A model generated the notes under the pieces. That model had not been told where the DNA came from. It saw nothing but the letters and a program-made list of their open reading frames with translations, and did not search any database. Shown one piece after another: positions 45,801 to 58,300 of a stretch of DNA of 64,000 nt. The position numbers and the translations under genes are program-made. The stretch comes from Hydractinia symbiolongicarpus (lineage: Eukaryota; Cnidaria; Hydrozoa; Anthoathecata; Hydractiniidae), in NCBI RefSeq assembly GCF_029227915.1, contig NC_079882.1:19108501-19172500 (forward strand), read 5' to 3'. Position 1 is the stretch's first letter, and each line of letters begins with the position of its first letter.

Positions 45801-48800
45801 TACACTACAGATTTAGTCAAGCGTTTGGAAGAAGCAAGAAGTGAAAATGGAAGTATTGAACATGTTGGGAAAATTTTAACAGATTGGGTAAGACGAATTT
45901 TTGCCTCTTTTTTACCAAACTGCTTACTTTCAAAGGCGGACTTTAACAAAAAGACACACGCTAGAAAAGGCTACAGTGGTCGTTTTAGTTTTTCATAACG
46001 CACAAATTTAGATTTCAATGCGAATACCTGATTTTATAATGATATTGCATTATAGCTCGAATCCAGTATCCATTTTTGTTATATGTTATCATCCCACTCA
46101 ATTTCAAGCATCATTTTTTTAATGTTCTAGATACCCACTTTACGTCCATACATTCCATATTGTGCGAACCAGTTGCAGACAAAAGATATATTGTTCCAAA
46201 AAGTAAAAGATAACAAACAGTTTTCGGACTTCCTTCAGGTAACGTCCACAAAAAATGAACTTCTTTGTTCTGTTTATTTCATTTTATCTTTTTGTTTTTA
46301 TCTTTTGTTTAAGCAGATAAATCTATTCTTTTTTAGAGATGCCTGGAATCACCATTTAGTCGAAAACTTGATCTATGGTCATTTCTAGGTCAGTTTCTTT
46401 TTTATATTATCAGTGTGCCCCACCCCAAGGCCGGAAACAAACCAATGAACCAGGAGCCCTTTTGTTGGACCATTCCTTCGTTTTCATCTGTTTACAAGAA
46501 CATGTTTATTTTAAAATCTGTAAAAAGGATTTAAAAGATGTAAGAATTCTTTTACTTGTATGGAGGTGTTAAGTGGCTTTAATTCTTAAAATGCTTTATC
46601 TAGATTCTCCAAGAGGGCGACTTGTCAAGTATCCGTTATTAATGTCAAGCATACATAAATACGTAAGTATCTGCATTAATGTACCTGATAGGCAAAAATG
46701 CCGCACAAAAGTGACGAATTTTTTGCGGGGGTAACGAAAATTTTGTTATGCATTTTCTTGCCTAAGTTGTTGACTTTCTTTAAATATGCAGCATTGGTAC
46801 AGTAGTTTTGCTGGAACTTATTGTGATGCCATGTTTGCCTTCTACAATTCGGAAAACTGTTTTAAAATAAACTTGTAAATGTTATTATTATATATTATGT
46901 ATAATAACATAAATTTCGATAGTGTGTGTTTTACGATATATACTACATTATTTAGACTGCTAAAGATCACCCCGATAGACCAATACTATATCGAACGGTG
47001 AGTAATTGGTTTTTATTTTTATAATGCAGATATCACAATTTTCTATAGATACCAGACTCTTTTTAAAGGAAATAGGACAAGACAAGAAATACAATATTAG
47101 CATATTTTTTATTTATTTTTTATTTAGACTAAGCAGCTGGAAACGCTGATAAAAGAAGCGGACAGAGAAGCAGGAATATCGAAGGTATGACGGAACATGT
47201 TTATCCAAGCGAAGCGTCATTGTCTATTTTCGTTACCTAGCGTTGCGTATTTCATTGTGGTAAAGAAATGAAACGTCTAATCGAATTGAATTTCAAATGG
47301 AATGTGTTAATTCTATTCCGTCGTGATTGATTTAATAAGTGTTTTACGTCGAGCACAAATTTTCACCTGTAAAAATGTTACGCGCTTTTATAAGCTGAAC
47401 TTTTTTGACACAGTTTAACACTTGTTTCTTTGTGAATGTTTTAAATATGAATGTCAAAACTCATTTCAGAAGTTTTTGGATTGCAAAATTTTGGAAACTA
47501 AGGCTGGAGATGTTGCTTAAGAATTGCTAGCTTAGAGTATGGAAGAGTTGTTTATATGAAAGCCTGTTTGTTATTCCTAATCTATATGAGGCGGGTTTTA
47601 GCTATTTTACTAATAATTTATTTGTCAATTTCGCAGATACCTATATTCTGAGGTACACTAATGATTCAACCATCTTTCCATGACATCCTTTCATTTGCTC
47701 ATAATAAATTGATTTCAACGGATTTATGGCGATTGAATTATTGATATAGACATGTACTACTTGTCTGTTTAATTTCGTTTTGATGTTTTCATCTCGACGT
47801 TCTGGTGACAAAAATAATTATATAGTCGTGACCTCATCAAATGTTAACGTTATTGTGTAGGCTTAATAAAAAAAATAAAAAGAGAACATGTGAGAAGTCA
47901 GGTTCAAAGAGGTGGCAGAATATTATATAGTATAACAGCTGTCACACTGATAGCCACTTCACAATCCAAAAATGATAAAGAAACTGATTGAAAAATGATA
48001 AGATCTAAAAGAAAAAACTTTTTAATGTTTTTTTTTTCTTACTTTATTCTATATATAGTCTTCATTCTATTTTAGTGCGCGTTTTACAAGGAGAGGCTGT
48101 ACATTATGGACGAGGGTGAATATAAGCAGGCGTTAGACGACGCGGAAATTCTAATATGTCACGGCTGTTTACGAAACAAAAGTGGAAGTGTTAGTAAAAG
48201 TCATTTATTTGTTGTAGTCCTTTTGTAATTAATAATTCATTTGCAGATATTTGTGCATCTTTTTTCCTTTCTCCTTTCCCAGACAGGAAATTTGTTTTTT
48301 ACGAGTTAATAAAATTGACCTCATTGAATGACTATTAATTTTCTACTTGTCTGTTGTTTAACCGCTTAAGTGGTGTGTGTCACCACAACTCAACTCCTTT
48401 TATCGTTCCATCATCAACTGTCAACTTTCTGTACAGCCACGACAACTATGTGACGTCATACGACGTTTCTCTTTTATCTCCACTTTTTAAATTTGTTTGT
48501 GACATTTTTCAGTTGTTTTATTTGTTTATTTTTTAATTTATATGTTTACTTATCACATTTCGTAAAGTTTACCATTTCTATGTATCTGTTTAGAAATTGG
48601 AAGCATTTTTATTCGACACCATCTTTGTTTGCACCAGGTTAGCAACCAGAAGCGGAACAAAAGTATATCACGTGTTTTCCCAGGTAAACCACCAACCTGG
48701 AGACGGCGTGTTGTTTAATTTGACTCATTCTTTCGCGTTGACGTATGCGCCGTGTTCGTCATTTTGAGTAAATAGACAAGATATCGCTAATAAAAGTTTT

Positions 48801-50627
48801 TATTGTGAAGCGTTTGTTTCTAATGACAACACAGTCAGATGTTTAAATTCCCTTCATGGAATATTTCCCCGTTGCTTTTCCTGATTTGACAAGAAAGGAA
48901 CCTTTTTTTCTAATTGATTCTAGTACATATTAATCTTTTAAAAAACGGATGAAACAAATGAATTCCATGGACTTGAATGTCTACGTGCCAGTATCTCGAC
49001 TTCTTTGTTTGATAATGCGTCGAAGTATTTTGACATAAAAATAACGTTATTAACATACATTGAATGGTCAGTAATGCGTCCCAATGTTATTGTATAAAGG
49101 AGCGCAATCTTGTTTAAATTTAAACCTATAATGCGTTTGGGGTATAAATCTTAAGTCTGTTACATATAATTACGTTTCCTTGCGAGGTAACAACACCGCT
49201 TATCTGAATTCTAGCTAGCTAATTTAGTACTACAGTGGACCCTCAGTATTCTAAACATCAAGGGATAAAAAAAATCGGACAGAGAAGGAGGAAAAAAACC
49301 CGGCAGGGGACTAAATTGTTTGTCCGAAATAGAGTTAGATATTCACGATAAGGAGGTGAATAGGATCCCCCGTCTCTTTTGTGTGCTTTACTGTTGCCTC
49401 GTTTATCTTTTTAACTTTTTTAAGGTTGGATTTTTTTTCTGTCAAGTAAAACCAAAACAAGTTTTTAAGGTTTTTAGTTTTTACCGTGTAGTTAAACATA
49501 GTTCCTCCTTTTTGCTATCGTACCAGGATTATTCTATTTGCTAGTATTTTAAACTCGTGCTATCTTTAGCCTATCCTGGTCAGTGACATGGCTGTTGCAG
49601 ACGTCTCTGATGGCGAGGTGCGTTTGGGTGGCTCGTTCCGTACAACCTTGAGTAAAGGACCCGGAGGTATTAAATCAAATTTCTTTAATTATATACGAAC
49701 AAAATGATTAACGTTTTTTAATACATAGCTAATTAAGTGATTAATGCTTCGCATACATTTCGTGTGGAGTCATCTAATACAATTGTTTGCTGGACTTAAT
49801 GATAACACTCATTGAAAATTAGCATTGATCCTATTAGTAGAACATAGATATTTGTTTTTGTATTGAACAAACACATGGTAAATATTAGCTGATTAAAGGA
49901 TTAATTTTGATTGAAAAATTTTTCTTTTAAGAAGATAGGAAGTTTCGTTTTGATATTCGTCTAATTGGAACGTAGAATTCGTTTGTTAATAAACTGCTTT
50001 TCACACAAAGACGGGCAAAGAATCTCTCTGAAGATCTCTAAAATCAAAAAGCAAGAAATTGCATATAAAATGAAAATCATAAAAAAAGTTCAAATCTTGC
50101 TTACCGAGACAGTGCACTTTTCTATATAAACGTGATAATAAAAGCACAAAGGTATAGAGCCGAATGGAACATAAAACAACCTTTAAGATTATGTATTCGG
50201 TATTGGTTACAATTGCTGGGTATTAATAAAATAAATGACAAATTAACAAAAGGGGCTGTTCTCAATATGTTAATTTGATGAACGAAGTGCATCGAAATGG
50301 CAAAAATTTTGTTTTCGCAATCTGTTTAAACTTGATTAAGAAACGTCTACACGTTATACCCTAATGATTAGTTTATAACAATGCTATTTTATCGTTCTAG
50401 CGAAACACGCATTCCGTGTCTTCACGAGGGACTGGGCGAGAGGAAAATCTATCATTTTGCAAGCACACGACCAGCACGATAAAAAGCAGTGGTTAAATTC
50501 GTTTCACTCAGTTATCGAGCAGCAGTCGAGGAGCAGCGATTCAAACGAACAAGTCGACCAAACCTCCCCGCCGGCGGATGTGAAAGATTTGCCTCACTTT
50601 AATGTTGCTGTTGTTGATGTCGCGTAA
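27890..50627 (+). CDS. NET1/ARHGEF3-like Rho guanine nucleotide exchange factor, 20 coding exons, 581 aa
   Basis: Dbl-family RhoGEF, expected to load GTP on RhoA-type GTPases, with basic N-terminal clusters suggesting nuclear shuttling as in NET1. Exons: 27890-27912, 28058-28175, 30465-30548, 31522-31569, 33943-34020, 34095-34205, 42125-42250, 43424-43498, 43854-43916, 45583-45679, 45811-45887, 46131-46238, 46337-46388, 46604-46662, 46956-46997, 47128-47184, 48076-48189, 48594-48683, 49570-49666, 50401-50627. All GT-AG, phases agree, total 582 codons. Residues about 200-430 form the DH domain (RQEAIYELYCGETDLVEDLK; RCLESPFSRKLDLWSFLDSP then GRLVKYPLL, the key conserved helix); about 430-545 the PH domain (KLEAFLFDTIFVCTRLATR; GEVRLGGSFRTT; KKQWLNSF). 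Near-identity of these blocks with vertebrate NET1/ARHGEF3 sets the subfamily. Splicing of exon 17 uses a weak GTTAGT donor. The first ATG may not be the only start. Confidence 0.95.
28176..30464 (+). other. RhoGEF intron 2
   Basis: 2.3 kb AT-rich intron. A 100-codon open frame at 30162-30464 ends exactly at the acceptor region but shows intron-like composition and no family resemblance; I do not call it a gene. Confidence 0.6.
31570..33942 (+). other. RhoGEF intron 4
   Basis: 2.4 kb, AT-rich. Contains the 33245-33706 DNA element described separately and, at about 32800-32910, a more G+C-rich piece (CCGTATTCCGTCTGTCTGTCT, later TTGCGGCGGGTTG) that looks like another interspersed repeat end. 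Confidence 0.55.
33245..33706. mobile_element. 462-bp non-autonomous DNA transposon with CAGGGTGACCACT ends
   Basis: CAGGGTGACCACT at the left is matched exactly by AGTGGTCACCCTG at the right. TGATA flanks both sides (33240-33244 and 33707-33711), a 5-bp target duplication. The interior is packed with CCTTAA/CTTAAA and TCCTTA motifs toward both ends. No coding capacity. Related ends, CAGGGTTGCCACACC at 51945 and CAGGGTAGCCAC/GTGACAACCCTG at 62003-62141, suggest a local family. Confidence 0.9.
34671..34710 (+). repeat. 18-bp perfect stem with GAAA loop
   Basis: AAAATAATTAGCAAAGCT, then GAAA, then the exact reverse complement. A perfect hairpin with a GNRA-type tetraloop on the sense strand of the RhoGEF intron. 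No SINE or MITE flanks recognised. Confidence 0.85.
39632..39655. repeat. G+C-rich hairpin AACCCGGCGT-CGAA-ACGCCGGGTT
   Basis: 10-bp perfect stem with a CGAA loop within ACTAGCCGGGAAACCCGGCG..., a strongly G+C-rich island in AT-rich intron DNA. It has the look of the core of a small interspersed element, but no second copy is in this window. Confidence 0.75.
44521..44588. repeat. 30-bp tandem duplication carrying inverted CCAAT boxes
   Basis: ATTGGTTATTATAAGAAAGA plus GGTCTTCGTG at 44521-44550 is repeated with one change at 44551-44580, and a third ATTGG begins at 44581. Intronic (RhoGEF intron 9). Confidence 0.9.
49233..49370 (+). repeat. pogo/Tigger-like terminal fragment in RhoGEF intron 18
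   Basis: TACAGTGGACCCTCAGTATT, then AATCGGACAGAGAAGG, then TGTCCGAAATAGAG form the imperfect facing motifs typical of pogo-type inverted ends. It lies about 200 bp before exon 19. No transposase. Confidence 0.45.
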
Positions 50628-51944
50628 AGATGACTAAAAGCTCAAGAGGTTCTTTCTGCGAAGAGCTGGGGAGAAGTGTTGGTGTTTTCGAATACTTTTG
50701 AAACGAGTTGTTTCGTGTCTGGATAATCGAGCAACCAAAAGAAGTCTCCACTACTCGTCTGTAAAAACCCTATTACCGAACCGAAAGGTAGTAAATATAT
50801 AATTGCATGAAGAAAATATGTCGCAGCGAAAGACATAGTTAAAACTGAATTCACGTAGCTAAATTTACACAAGAAATTTTAACATTTTTAAGCAGCACAA
50901 ATTTTTTAGTGTCGCGTACATGTTTTTGTCATGACATAATTTTTCTTCTTGTTGTGTTTTAAATCGGAAATGTCCCAAGTTGTTATGGTTTGTGAAACTG
51001 ATATTGTTTAAATTGTTCTGCTGTGATTGAAGTCATCGTGGACTTTAAAAACGCTGAGAGAGTTCTATTTATCATACCGGGTATTTGACGCGAAAACATT
51101 TTTTTATATATTATTCATAGATCAGTCATTTTTTAGGTAATATCAAATTGTTATTTGCGATTTTTAAAACCCACTTTTGTGTAATATGTTCTATATATTT
51201 TTATATCAAGACAATTTTAGAACACAAAATTTTGATCCAAATCTTGTTATTTATTATTATGAGCAAAATACAGTCAACTGCGATCTCTCACACATGTTAA
51301 CTCGAACAAATACTGACCCAAAGATGGGACACAATAATTGTTCGCTACTTAAGGTTTTATTGGGAGAGCCATCTTACTAACCACTGGTAAACATACAGAA
51401 ACAAGTCTTCCCTCTTGATTCCTGCAAAATTTTTTGTATATAAACATGACAGCCAATCAGTAAATACACATTGCATCATGTCAACAAGCCTCCACTCGGA
51501 TAAATTAGAAATAAATATGATTCGATCCATCCAAGGTATGGGAACGAACGAGAACATTTTGTTATCATATACTATTTATTTCCTTCTTAGAAATCAAACT
51601 ATCTGAAATATGTATTTTTACCAAAAGCGAAGTAATATAGTAGTCTAATCGTACATATTTTAGTCGGTTATTTTAAAAATGATTTAAGAAGCTCTGTTAA
51701 GAAAAATTTACGGCTGAAACTGTTTTTCTGCTTATTTTCTTTTGACAATAACGAGGTTCAACAAGTACGATTCTGATAAAAAAAAGTGTAGCTTCTGGCG
51801 CGAGCTTTTTTCGAACTTTATTGTTTGGGCGAATTTTCTGGTATGAATAGAATTCAAATTTTCAAAACAAAGATTTATGTCAAAGTTCTAACAAAAATTG
51901 CAATGAACCTTAGGCTTAAAAAAAGGACCCTGGCACACTGCAAT

Positions 51945-51990
51945 CAGGGTTGCCACACCTTGAAACTTTTCAATTCTTCTTAATCTTATA
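51945..51990 (+). repeat. solo end of the CAGGGT.(A/G)CCAC element family
   Basis: CAGGGTTGCCACACCTTGAA followed by CTTCTTAATC and later CTCCTCAAAACTCC, the same end type and pyrimidine-rich interior as the element at 33245. No matching right end was found within 1 kb, so it is truncated. Confidence 0.5.
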
Positions 51991-53112
51991 TGGTCTCCTC
52001 AAAACTCCTCCAATCTCCAAACATTGTCCTGAAATTTTCTCAATTTTATTGTTTCAAAACTGTATGGTTGATGCATAGAAATGCTACATGAGCACAACAA
52101 TAGTTTGTTTTTTACTCATACCTTCTTTATGGCAGTGCCCTCAAATCTCCTCAAGTGGGGGCTTGGTCGCAAAAATTGTACTTCACTGTAAAACATTTAG
52201 AAAATAGTCAAAAGGTAAAGGCAAAATAAGAACAATGTCAAGCGTGAAAAAAAAATAAAACATCAGTCTAAAGTTAATATCTCACCAAATAGTTTTCTAA
52301 CAAAATTGTGTTAAAAATTTGAAATTAGCGGGTTGTCATATTAAGATCCCCCCCGATTTGTGAACACAACTCAAGTTAAAAATTGGTCGCACGGGAGAAC
52401 TACATTTGCCAAAGGGCAGGGGCTGATGAAAATTTCGCGGGAATTTTATTTTCGAGTCTACGCGAAATCGCGAAAATTTCTACCGCGAGAAAGTTTTCGA
52501 CAGACAAAAAGTTAAAATACAGAAGATAAACAATTACCCGGGGCGATTATTTTAAATATCATTGAATTTTGATTGGTCTGTAGCTCTGAATGTAATATGT
52601 GATTGGTCGATTTAATTGTGAACTAAATTAACTAATGTTGTTCTTTCGCCATGTTTTTAAATTGAGAAGGCAGTGGCTTACAAAAAGTAATCTATACGCT
52701 ACGTTTAAGTTTTATTTGACGAATATGTTCTTTATCAGAGGTTTGTTATTATTTTGTTCAAAGAAATTTGTATCGTCTTATAGACTCTCATGTTTTCCTT
52801 TTATATTCTATCAGCTAAAGCTTGCTGAGAAAACTCATGTTACTTAAATATTTAATGGAGTTTTACTGTACTGTGAAATCAAATTGGCCGCAAAGGATAA
52901 TGTTCCCATTTTCATTGTGGTTTTCAGAAACTATAAAGGGACAATTTAGTTTTGAAAGTTTAATCACTTTTTTTTCAGTTTTGCACTTAGTGAGTACGAT
53001 TTTATGGTAAACTTTAACATTGTTGTCAAGAGAATTATTTTTGCCTAATTCTTTTTTAAAAATAACGTTTTTCAGATATATATATAAACTAACTTGGAGG
53101 TGATTTATATAA

Positions 53113-53462
53113 TATATATTCTCAGATCCGGGTTAACATTATCAAATTTTAAAAAAGAAAACAAGGAACTTTTGAGAAAAAAATGAGTGGCATATTTGGA
53201 TTTATCAGCAAAAATTATATACCATAGGAAATTTAGAATACCAAAAGATTATTAGAACAGGATTTATTGTAATTTAAAGTTTTTAAATTTTATAAGAGTG
53301 ACCATAATATCTAATTGCAGTAAAAAATTTTCACTGCAGTTAATTTGTGTGGTCATTTCTTCATAAAACATCAAAAGTTTGGCTACTAATAGAGGCAGTT
53401 GTACTTGTGTATAAAGAAAATCAGAAATTTCAAAAATGTTAACCCAGATCCGAGAATGTATA
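53113..53462. mobile_element. 350-bp element with 28-bp inverted ends
   Basis: Left TATATATTCTCAGATCCGGG then TTAACATT; right AATGTTAACCCAGATCCGAG then AATGTATA. The two are reverse complements with three mismatches in 28. The AT-only flank prevents a clear target-duplication call (TA possible). No coding capacity. Confidence 0.75.
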
Positions 53463-53761
53463 GGCTTTGTTAGGCCTAAAGCAAGTTGGATTATATTTTA
53501 TGAAATGTCAATCCTTGGTTCATATTTCCTTTTCACCTTTCATGTTATGGTAAGATTATAAGGGAACTCTTTTTTAAAAAGAATTAGTGAATTTGGCTTT
53601 ACCCTGAGTTCTTATGTTTAGCCTAATAATTATGTATTTTTTATTTACAATTTGGATAATACTTGACAAAAATAACCGGATCTATCAAATCGATTGACGT
53701 TGACCGAAGCAATTCTAATTTTACCTCAATCAACAACGGTCAATCCGCGGGATTTTGTTTT

Positions 53762-54057
53762 AGTCAGGAGACCCAACATAATTTTTCTTACCAAAAAATT
53801 ATGCTGGGTTTTTGATTAGTTATTTCTATTGTTTTTTTCTCTCACATAATCAATATTGGGAAATTCTTTCTTCTTTATATAATGTTTTAAGCGAGAATGG
53901 TCCCAGTCACCCAAGAATTTGTTGAAATTGTTTTGTGTTTATTAGTACATTTGTATTAGAATTTGCTCTGATACATTTGTGTGCGTCTAAGCTTTCGTTT
54001 GAGCAAAACTCAATGTTAAACATCTCGAAGAAAGCTCAGTTAACTAGGCTAATTTTG
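53762..54057 (-). repeat. dispersed hairpin-rich repeat, copy B
   Basis: Inverse-orientation copy of 2424-2864 (see that entry). The ACCCAACATAATTTTT...AAAAATTATGCTGGGT hairpin at about 53771-53810 is tighter than in copy A. Confidence 0.6.
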
Positions 54058-55316
54058 TTTAAGTAGAAACCAACCGTGAACAGGCAACAAATAACTTTTG
54101 CTGTAAAGGTTAGACTAAAGCATGTTTAAAGTTATTTTTTTGCCGGACCTGTAAGTCATGATATTTAAATGCCTTAGCGAATATTTAGGCTAAACTGGGT
54201 ACTTTTATAATAATATTTAAGGATGGCAACCAGGAGTCCAAGAGGAGACACATAAAATTGACAAAAAAGTAAACTTTCGGGTGAATAGAGTATATGTAGG
54301 TATATATAATAAAAACAAAATAAAGTATATACATGGAAATGTATTTATACATATATATACAATATAATTGTATAAAAAATGTTTTTAGTTTTTGTAAAAG
54401 TAACAAATAGATTTAGTGCTGTAAATATGTTAGTCAGTTTGATCTAAATATTTCCGTTGTGACCATTTTGTTTATTCACATAATATTAGTATGAATACAC
54501 AAATCAAATTTGAATGTTTATTCACAGTTCACTTATGCTGAATAAAAAAAATTCGATTTAAAAGAACACTAACTTATTCGTTTTTAAATTGATTTGCTAC
54601 TTTCTTAAACTTTGGGTTTTTTCATGCATATAATTTATCATTTACATGATTTGTGTTTGATTTGGCATTTTTTTTACGGGTGTGAAAGGGTGTTTCATCT
54701 TTGTAAATATTTAATGACAACACAATGTAATGTATATTATACAATTTTGCATATTTTATTACAATGTATATATATATATATAATATATATTTTAAATTTT
54801 TAATAATAATAGCTAATTTTGATTACTATATACACTCTTTTGTTTGAAATTAATTACGGTATTGAAAGTTCATTAAAGCAATTTTTGTCTAAAAAATTAG
54901 TTATTGTCAAAACTTACTGAATCATACACCCCTCCTTTAATTTTTTGACGTGACTGTTTAGTAAAAGTGTGGCATGTTTATTAATGCTGAAAGATATGGT
55001 CATATTCAGAATTATCATGTGTGCTTGTGAAAAAATCATGAAGATATGAATGTGTTTTTTTAATTGCCACAATAACTTAGTAATTACCTCAATTAATTTT
55101 AACCAACAGGGTATTGGTTTGTCAAAAGGAAAAATGTGAAAAGTTTGTTACTTATGATGACTATCTGTTTTTTATTTCTTTAGATTTAATAAGAGCACAC
55201 TTACAGCCTGAATAGACAGTTCTTTTCATTGCTTAAGATTGTTGTTGTTGATGGTTTTTGACTTCATTCTGCTTTAACTGAAAGACACGCTATTATTTAT
55301 TATCCATTGCAAAGAC

Positions 55317-58300
55317 ATGTATACAAAACTTTTAGTATTGTTGCTTTGTTTATATGCAGTTAGGACTGCTGAACTAGTTCCTAGTTGGAAAGTCCTCCAA
55401 GAGAAACTCCATGAGAAAGTGGAAGAAATTTTTAATAATGATAGAACTGGTAGCTATATAAAAATAAAAACTGGTAAATTTTTTCGTTACAGATTGCCCG
55501 GCTCAGGTTATGAGGTAAGCAACTTTTTTCTTATAGTTGTCGTTTTTACGTCAAACTTAGTGATTTCAATGAACACGTCACAGTTATTTATAAAGTTTTT
55601 ATACTAAACGTAAACCAAGTTTGTTTGTTTAGTTTCAGGGTGTAAGCAGTAAGTAAGCACAAGTGATAATGATGCATTCTAAAAATAGTGCATTGCGGTG
55701 AGCCAAAGGCATAAGTAAAAACGTTTTTTTTGAAACTATAGGTGTTGAGACACCCAATTAAAATGAGGTCATGTACATGGTGTATATTGGACATCACAAC
55801 TAATTAGTTTATTTTTCTTTTGGATGCAAGCAAAAAAACGGAAACTCAGGAGTTAAAAAAGTTCAAAGGAACATCCAAGTTTGATTTTCTCAGATACTTT
55901 CTAACCTAATTATTCATCATGTTTTTATTTAAACCACAAAATCCTGTGGCAGGATCTTATTTTTCAAATTATGTATTTAAATTATTGATTTGAATGAACT
56001 CAGTTGGATTGCTAAAAAAATAACTTTTCTATTTATTTATTTATTTATTTATTGTACTTCATTGTTGAATCTTAACACAAATTTTCTATTAAAAAAATGA
56101 AACAGCTTTATTTGTAAAAAACATGTATATACTTTTTTTCTGATTTTACTACTTTATTTTACAATTTTTCACCCTCTCCTCTTTAAAAGATTTTTTAAAA
56201 AACAGAACAATAAGCTGTGCCTCATTGTCTGATCAAGGCTGATGTTAATCTCTCTAGCATTCTTATTAGTCTTTTTAAATTATCAAATGTTTTGACACAA
56301 GCTGTGTTTTTTTAAAAAGAGATGATAAATATTTTGTGTTTTAAATTCCTTGTTTTTATCTCGATAGAACTAAGATTAAAATATATTAAAAAGCAAGTTT
56401 CTGAAACTTATGAAACTACTAAAACTCATTCGATTTACTTCTAATATAAAACCAAGGTGTAAGGTAACAAAGGAATTTATTTATTTGCCAGAACATTGCC
56501 TGAAAAATTCACCCCACTATTGTAACAAATACAACCATATTGTCACAAAAATTAAAACAACTGAATTTTCAAGTGTGTAATTCGGGATTACTAATATCTT
56601 TTCCACAATAGACGGTTGTTTGTGTGCTAAATTTAACATTGAAATTTTTGGTACTATATTTTTTTCTTACAGTAGTGTAAATTTTAATGATTGGTGAAAA
56701 TTTGACAAATAACTGGCTAAATTTGCGTAAATGTCCAATAAAGTTTGAATTTTTATTTTCCATCGTGAATTCTGATTTACTAAGTATAGATTTGCATCTG
56801 CAATACATTCACATGCACAAGTATGCATATCAACATAAAATTCCAGGTATCAAAGTCTATTTCTCCAGACAAATTGTAAATTCTATTTTAATGCTTTACA
56901 TTCACATGTTTATGCTAGTTTTGTAGTGTTAAATTATCAGACATTAAAGCAACTTCTGGAGTTTTCAGTGTAAAATTATAATAATTTTCTCTTTAGGCTG
57001 TGGAAGCTGGTAGTGATAAATTGCCAAATTGGCTATCTCTGAATTCTAAAAATAACAAATTACAAGGAATACCAAATGATTTAGATGTTCAGACGGGTTT
57101 AAAAATAGAATTTAGAAGAAAGGATAAAAATGCTATTGATGGTATCACAGAGCATAAATATCTGCATCTTGATGTTGTAAGGAATGTTGATCCATTTATT
57201 TGCCCACATAAAACTATCACGGTTGCGTCCATTGTTTTTCATGATAATTTGAACGACTACTCACCAGAAAGACTTGTTAAACATCTGAGAGTGTTCTCTA
57301 ACCAACTGGATTTAAGTATTCATGATTTATACTTGGAAAATGGTGACAGATCTGAATCTGATACACTACTGAGTTCGATGCTTCGAATGGCTGGTCCTGG
57401 TGATAAGACTAAGGGTGAAAAGACTGGCTATACCGTATCATGGTTGTTAAAATGCGGGTATGATTTAGCTGGTAAGTCAATTTAGATATTTTTTCGTTTG
57501 TTCGTGTAAACTTGGCGATGCTTTGAAATAAAACGAGGTTTAGATATAATAAGAAATATTTGCTGCGATTTCTCTGCAGGTGATTCAACGGTTGCAACTT
57601 TACGTGATCTAACAGTGAAGGAGGACTTCAAAAAGACATTCAAGGTTCCTGTTGTTGGCTGGTTTATCACATCAACAAAATCAAATCGAGCTCGGCGTGC
57701 TCTTGGTCGCTCTGCAGGTGTAAATCCTACCCCAAGCCTTGGTGGTACTCCTACGCTTGGTCCTTCGCCATCTGCTGTAAAGCCATCTCCGACAAAGTCT
57801 GTTACTATGAAAATGACGTCTATTCCACCAACTATGCCACCTGTTGTGACAACAGAAGCAACAACAACAACAACAGAAAAGGTTACCACGACAACAACTG
57901 AAGCCACAACAGAGAGTACAACAGAAAGCACGTCTTCAGACCCAACAACTCAAACCATAACTAAAGAAGTTACAAGTGGATCTACAAAACAACCTACCAT
58001 GCCTAAAAATCGTGGTCCAGTGTTACAGGCTGGACTTGGTACCATTTCTGTTTATCATGGACAAGCAATAAATTTTGAGTTGCCCGTGAATATGTTTTAC
58101 GATCCAGATGGCGACGAATTGAACATTACTTTTACGTACAACATAAATGGTGTAAAAGGTGAGATACCAGTGCCATCCACGCATTGGATCATATATAGCA
58201 ACAAACACTTTTACATGCTGCCAGGAAAAGGTCAAATAGGCAAGCACTATTACACCCTGACTGCGACTGATCCTTCAGGTGCTAAAATTAATGATGTGTT

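Larger units (their letters stand above)
50628..55316. other. intergenic between RhoGEF and dystroglycan
   Basis: Begins with the RhoGEF 3' UTR; no single polyadenylation signal is convincing. Contains the repeats listed at 51945, 53113-53462 and 53762-54057, plus a G+C-rich patch at 52415-52500 with repeated CGCGAAA/CGCGGGAA words and CCAAT-like boxes at about 52570 and 52600. (AT)n runs at 54340-54370 and 54763-54795. No gene recognised. Confidence 0.5.

Noticed and set aside
50642-50872. 76-codon minus-strand frame just after the RhoGEF stop
   Set aside because: Lies in the expected 3' UTR; reads protein-like but has no recognisable domain and no exon signals.
51177-51606. Several overlapping 60-70-codon frames on both strands
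   Set aside because: Typical chance frames of AT-rich intergenic DNA; no conserved residues or splice context.
57482-57931. 149-codon open frame on the minus strand (Val-rich) opposite the dystroglycan mucin region
   Set aside because: It is the antisense reading of the Thr-codon (ACA/ACT) repeats of dystroglycan exon 3; no independent signals.
58023-58247. 74-codon minus-strand frame
   Set aside because: Shadow of dystroglycan exon 3.
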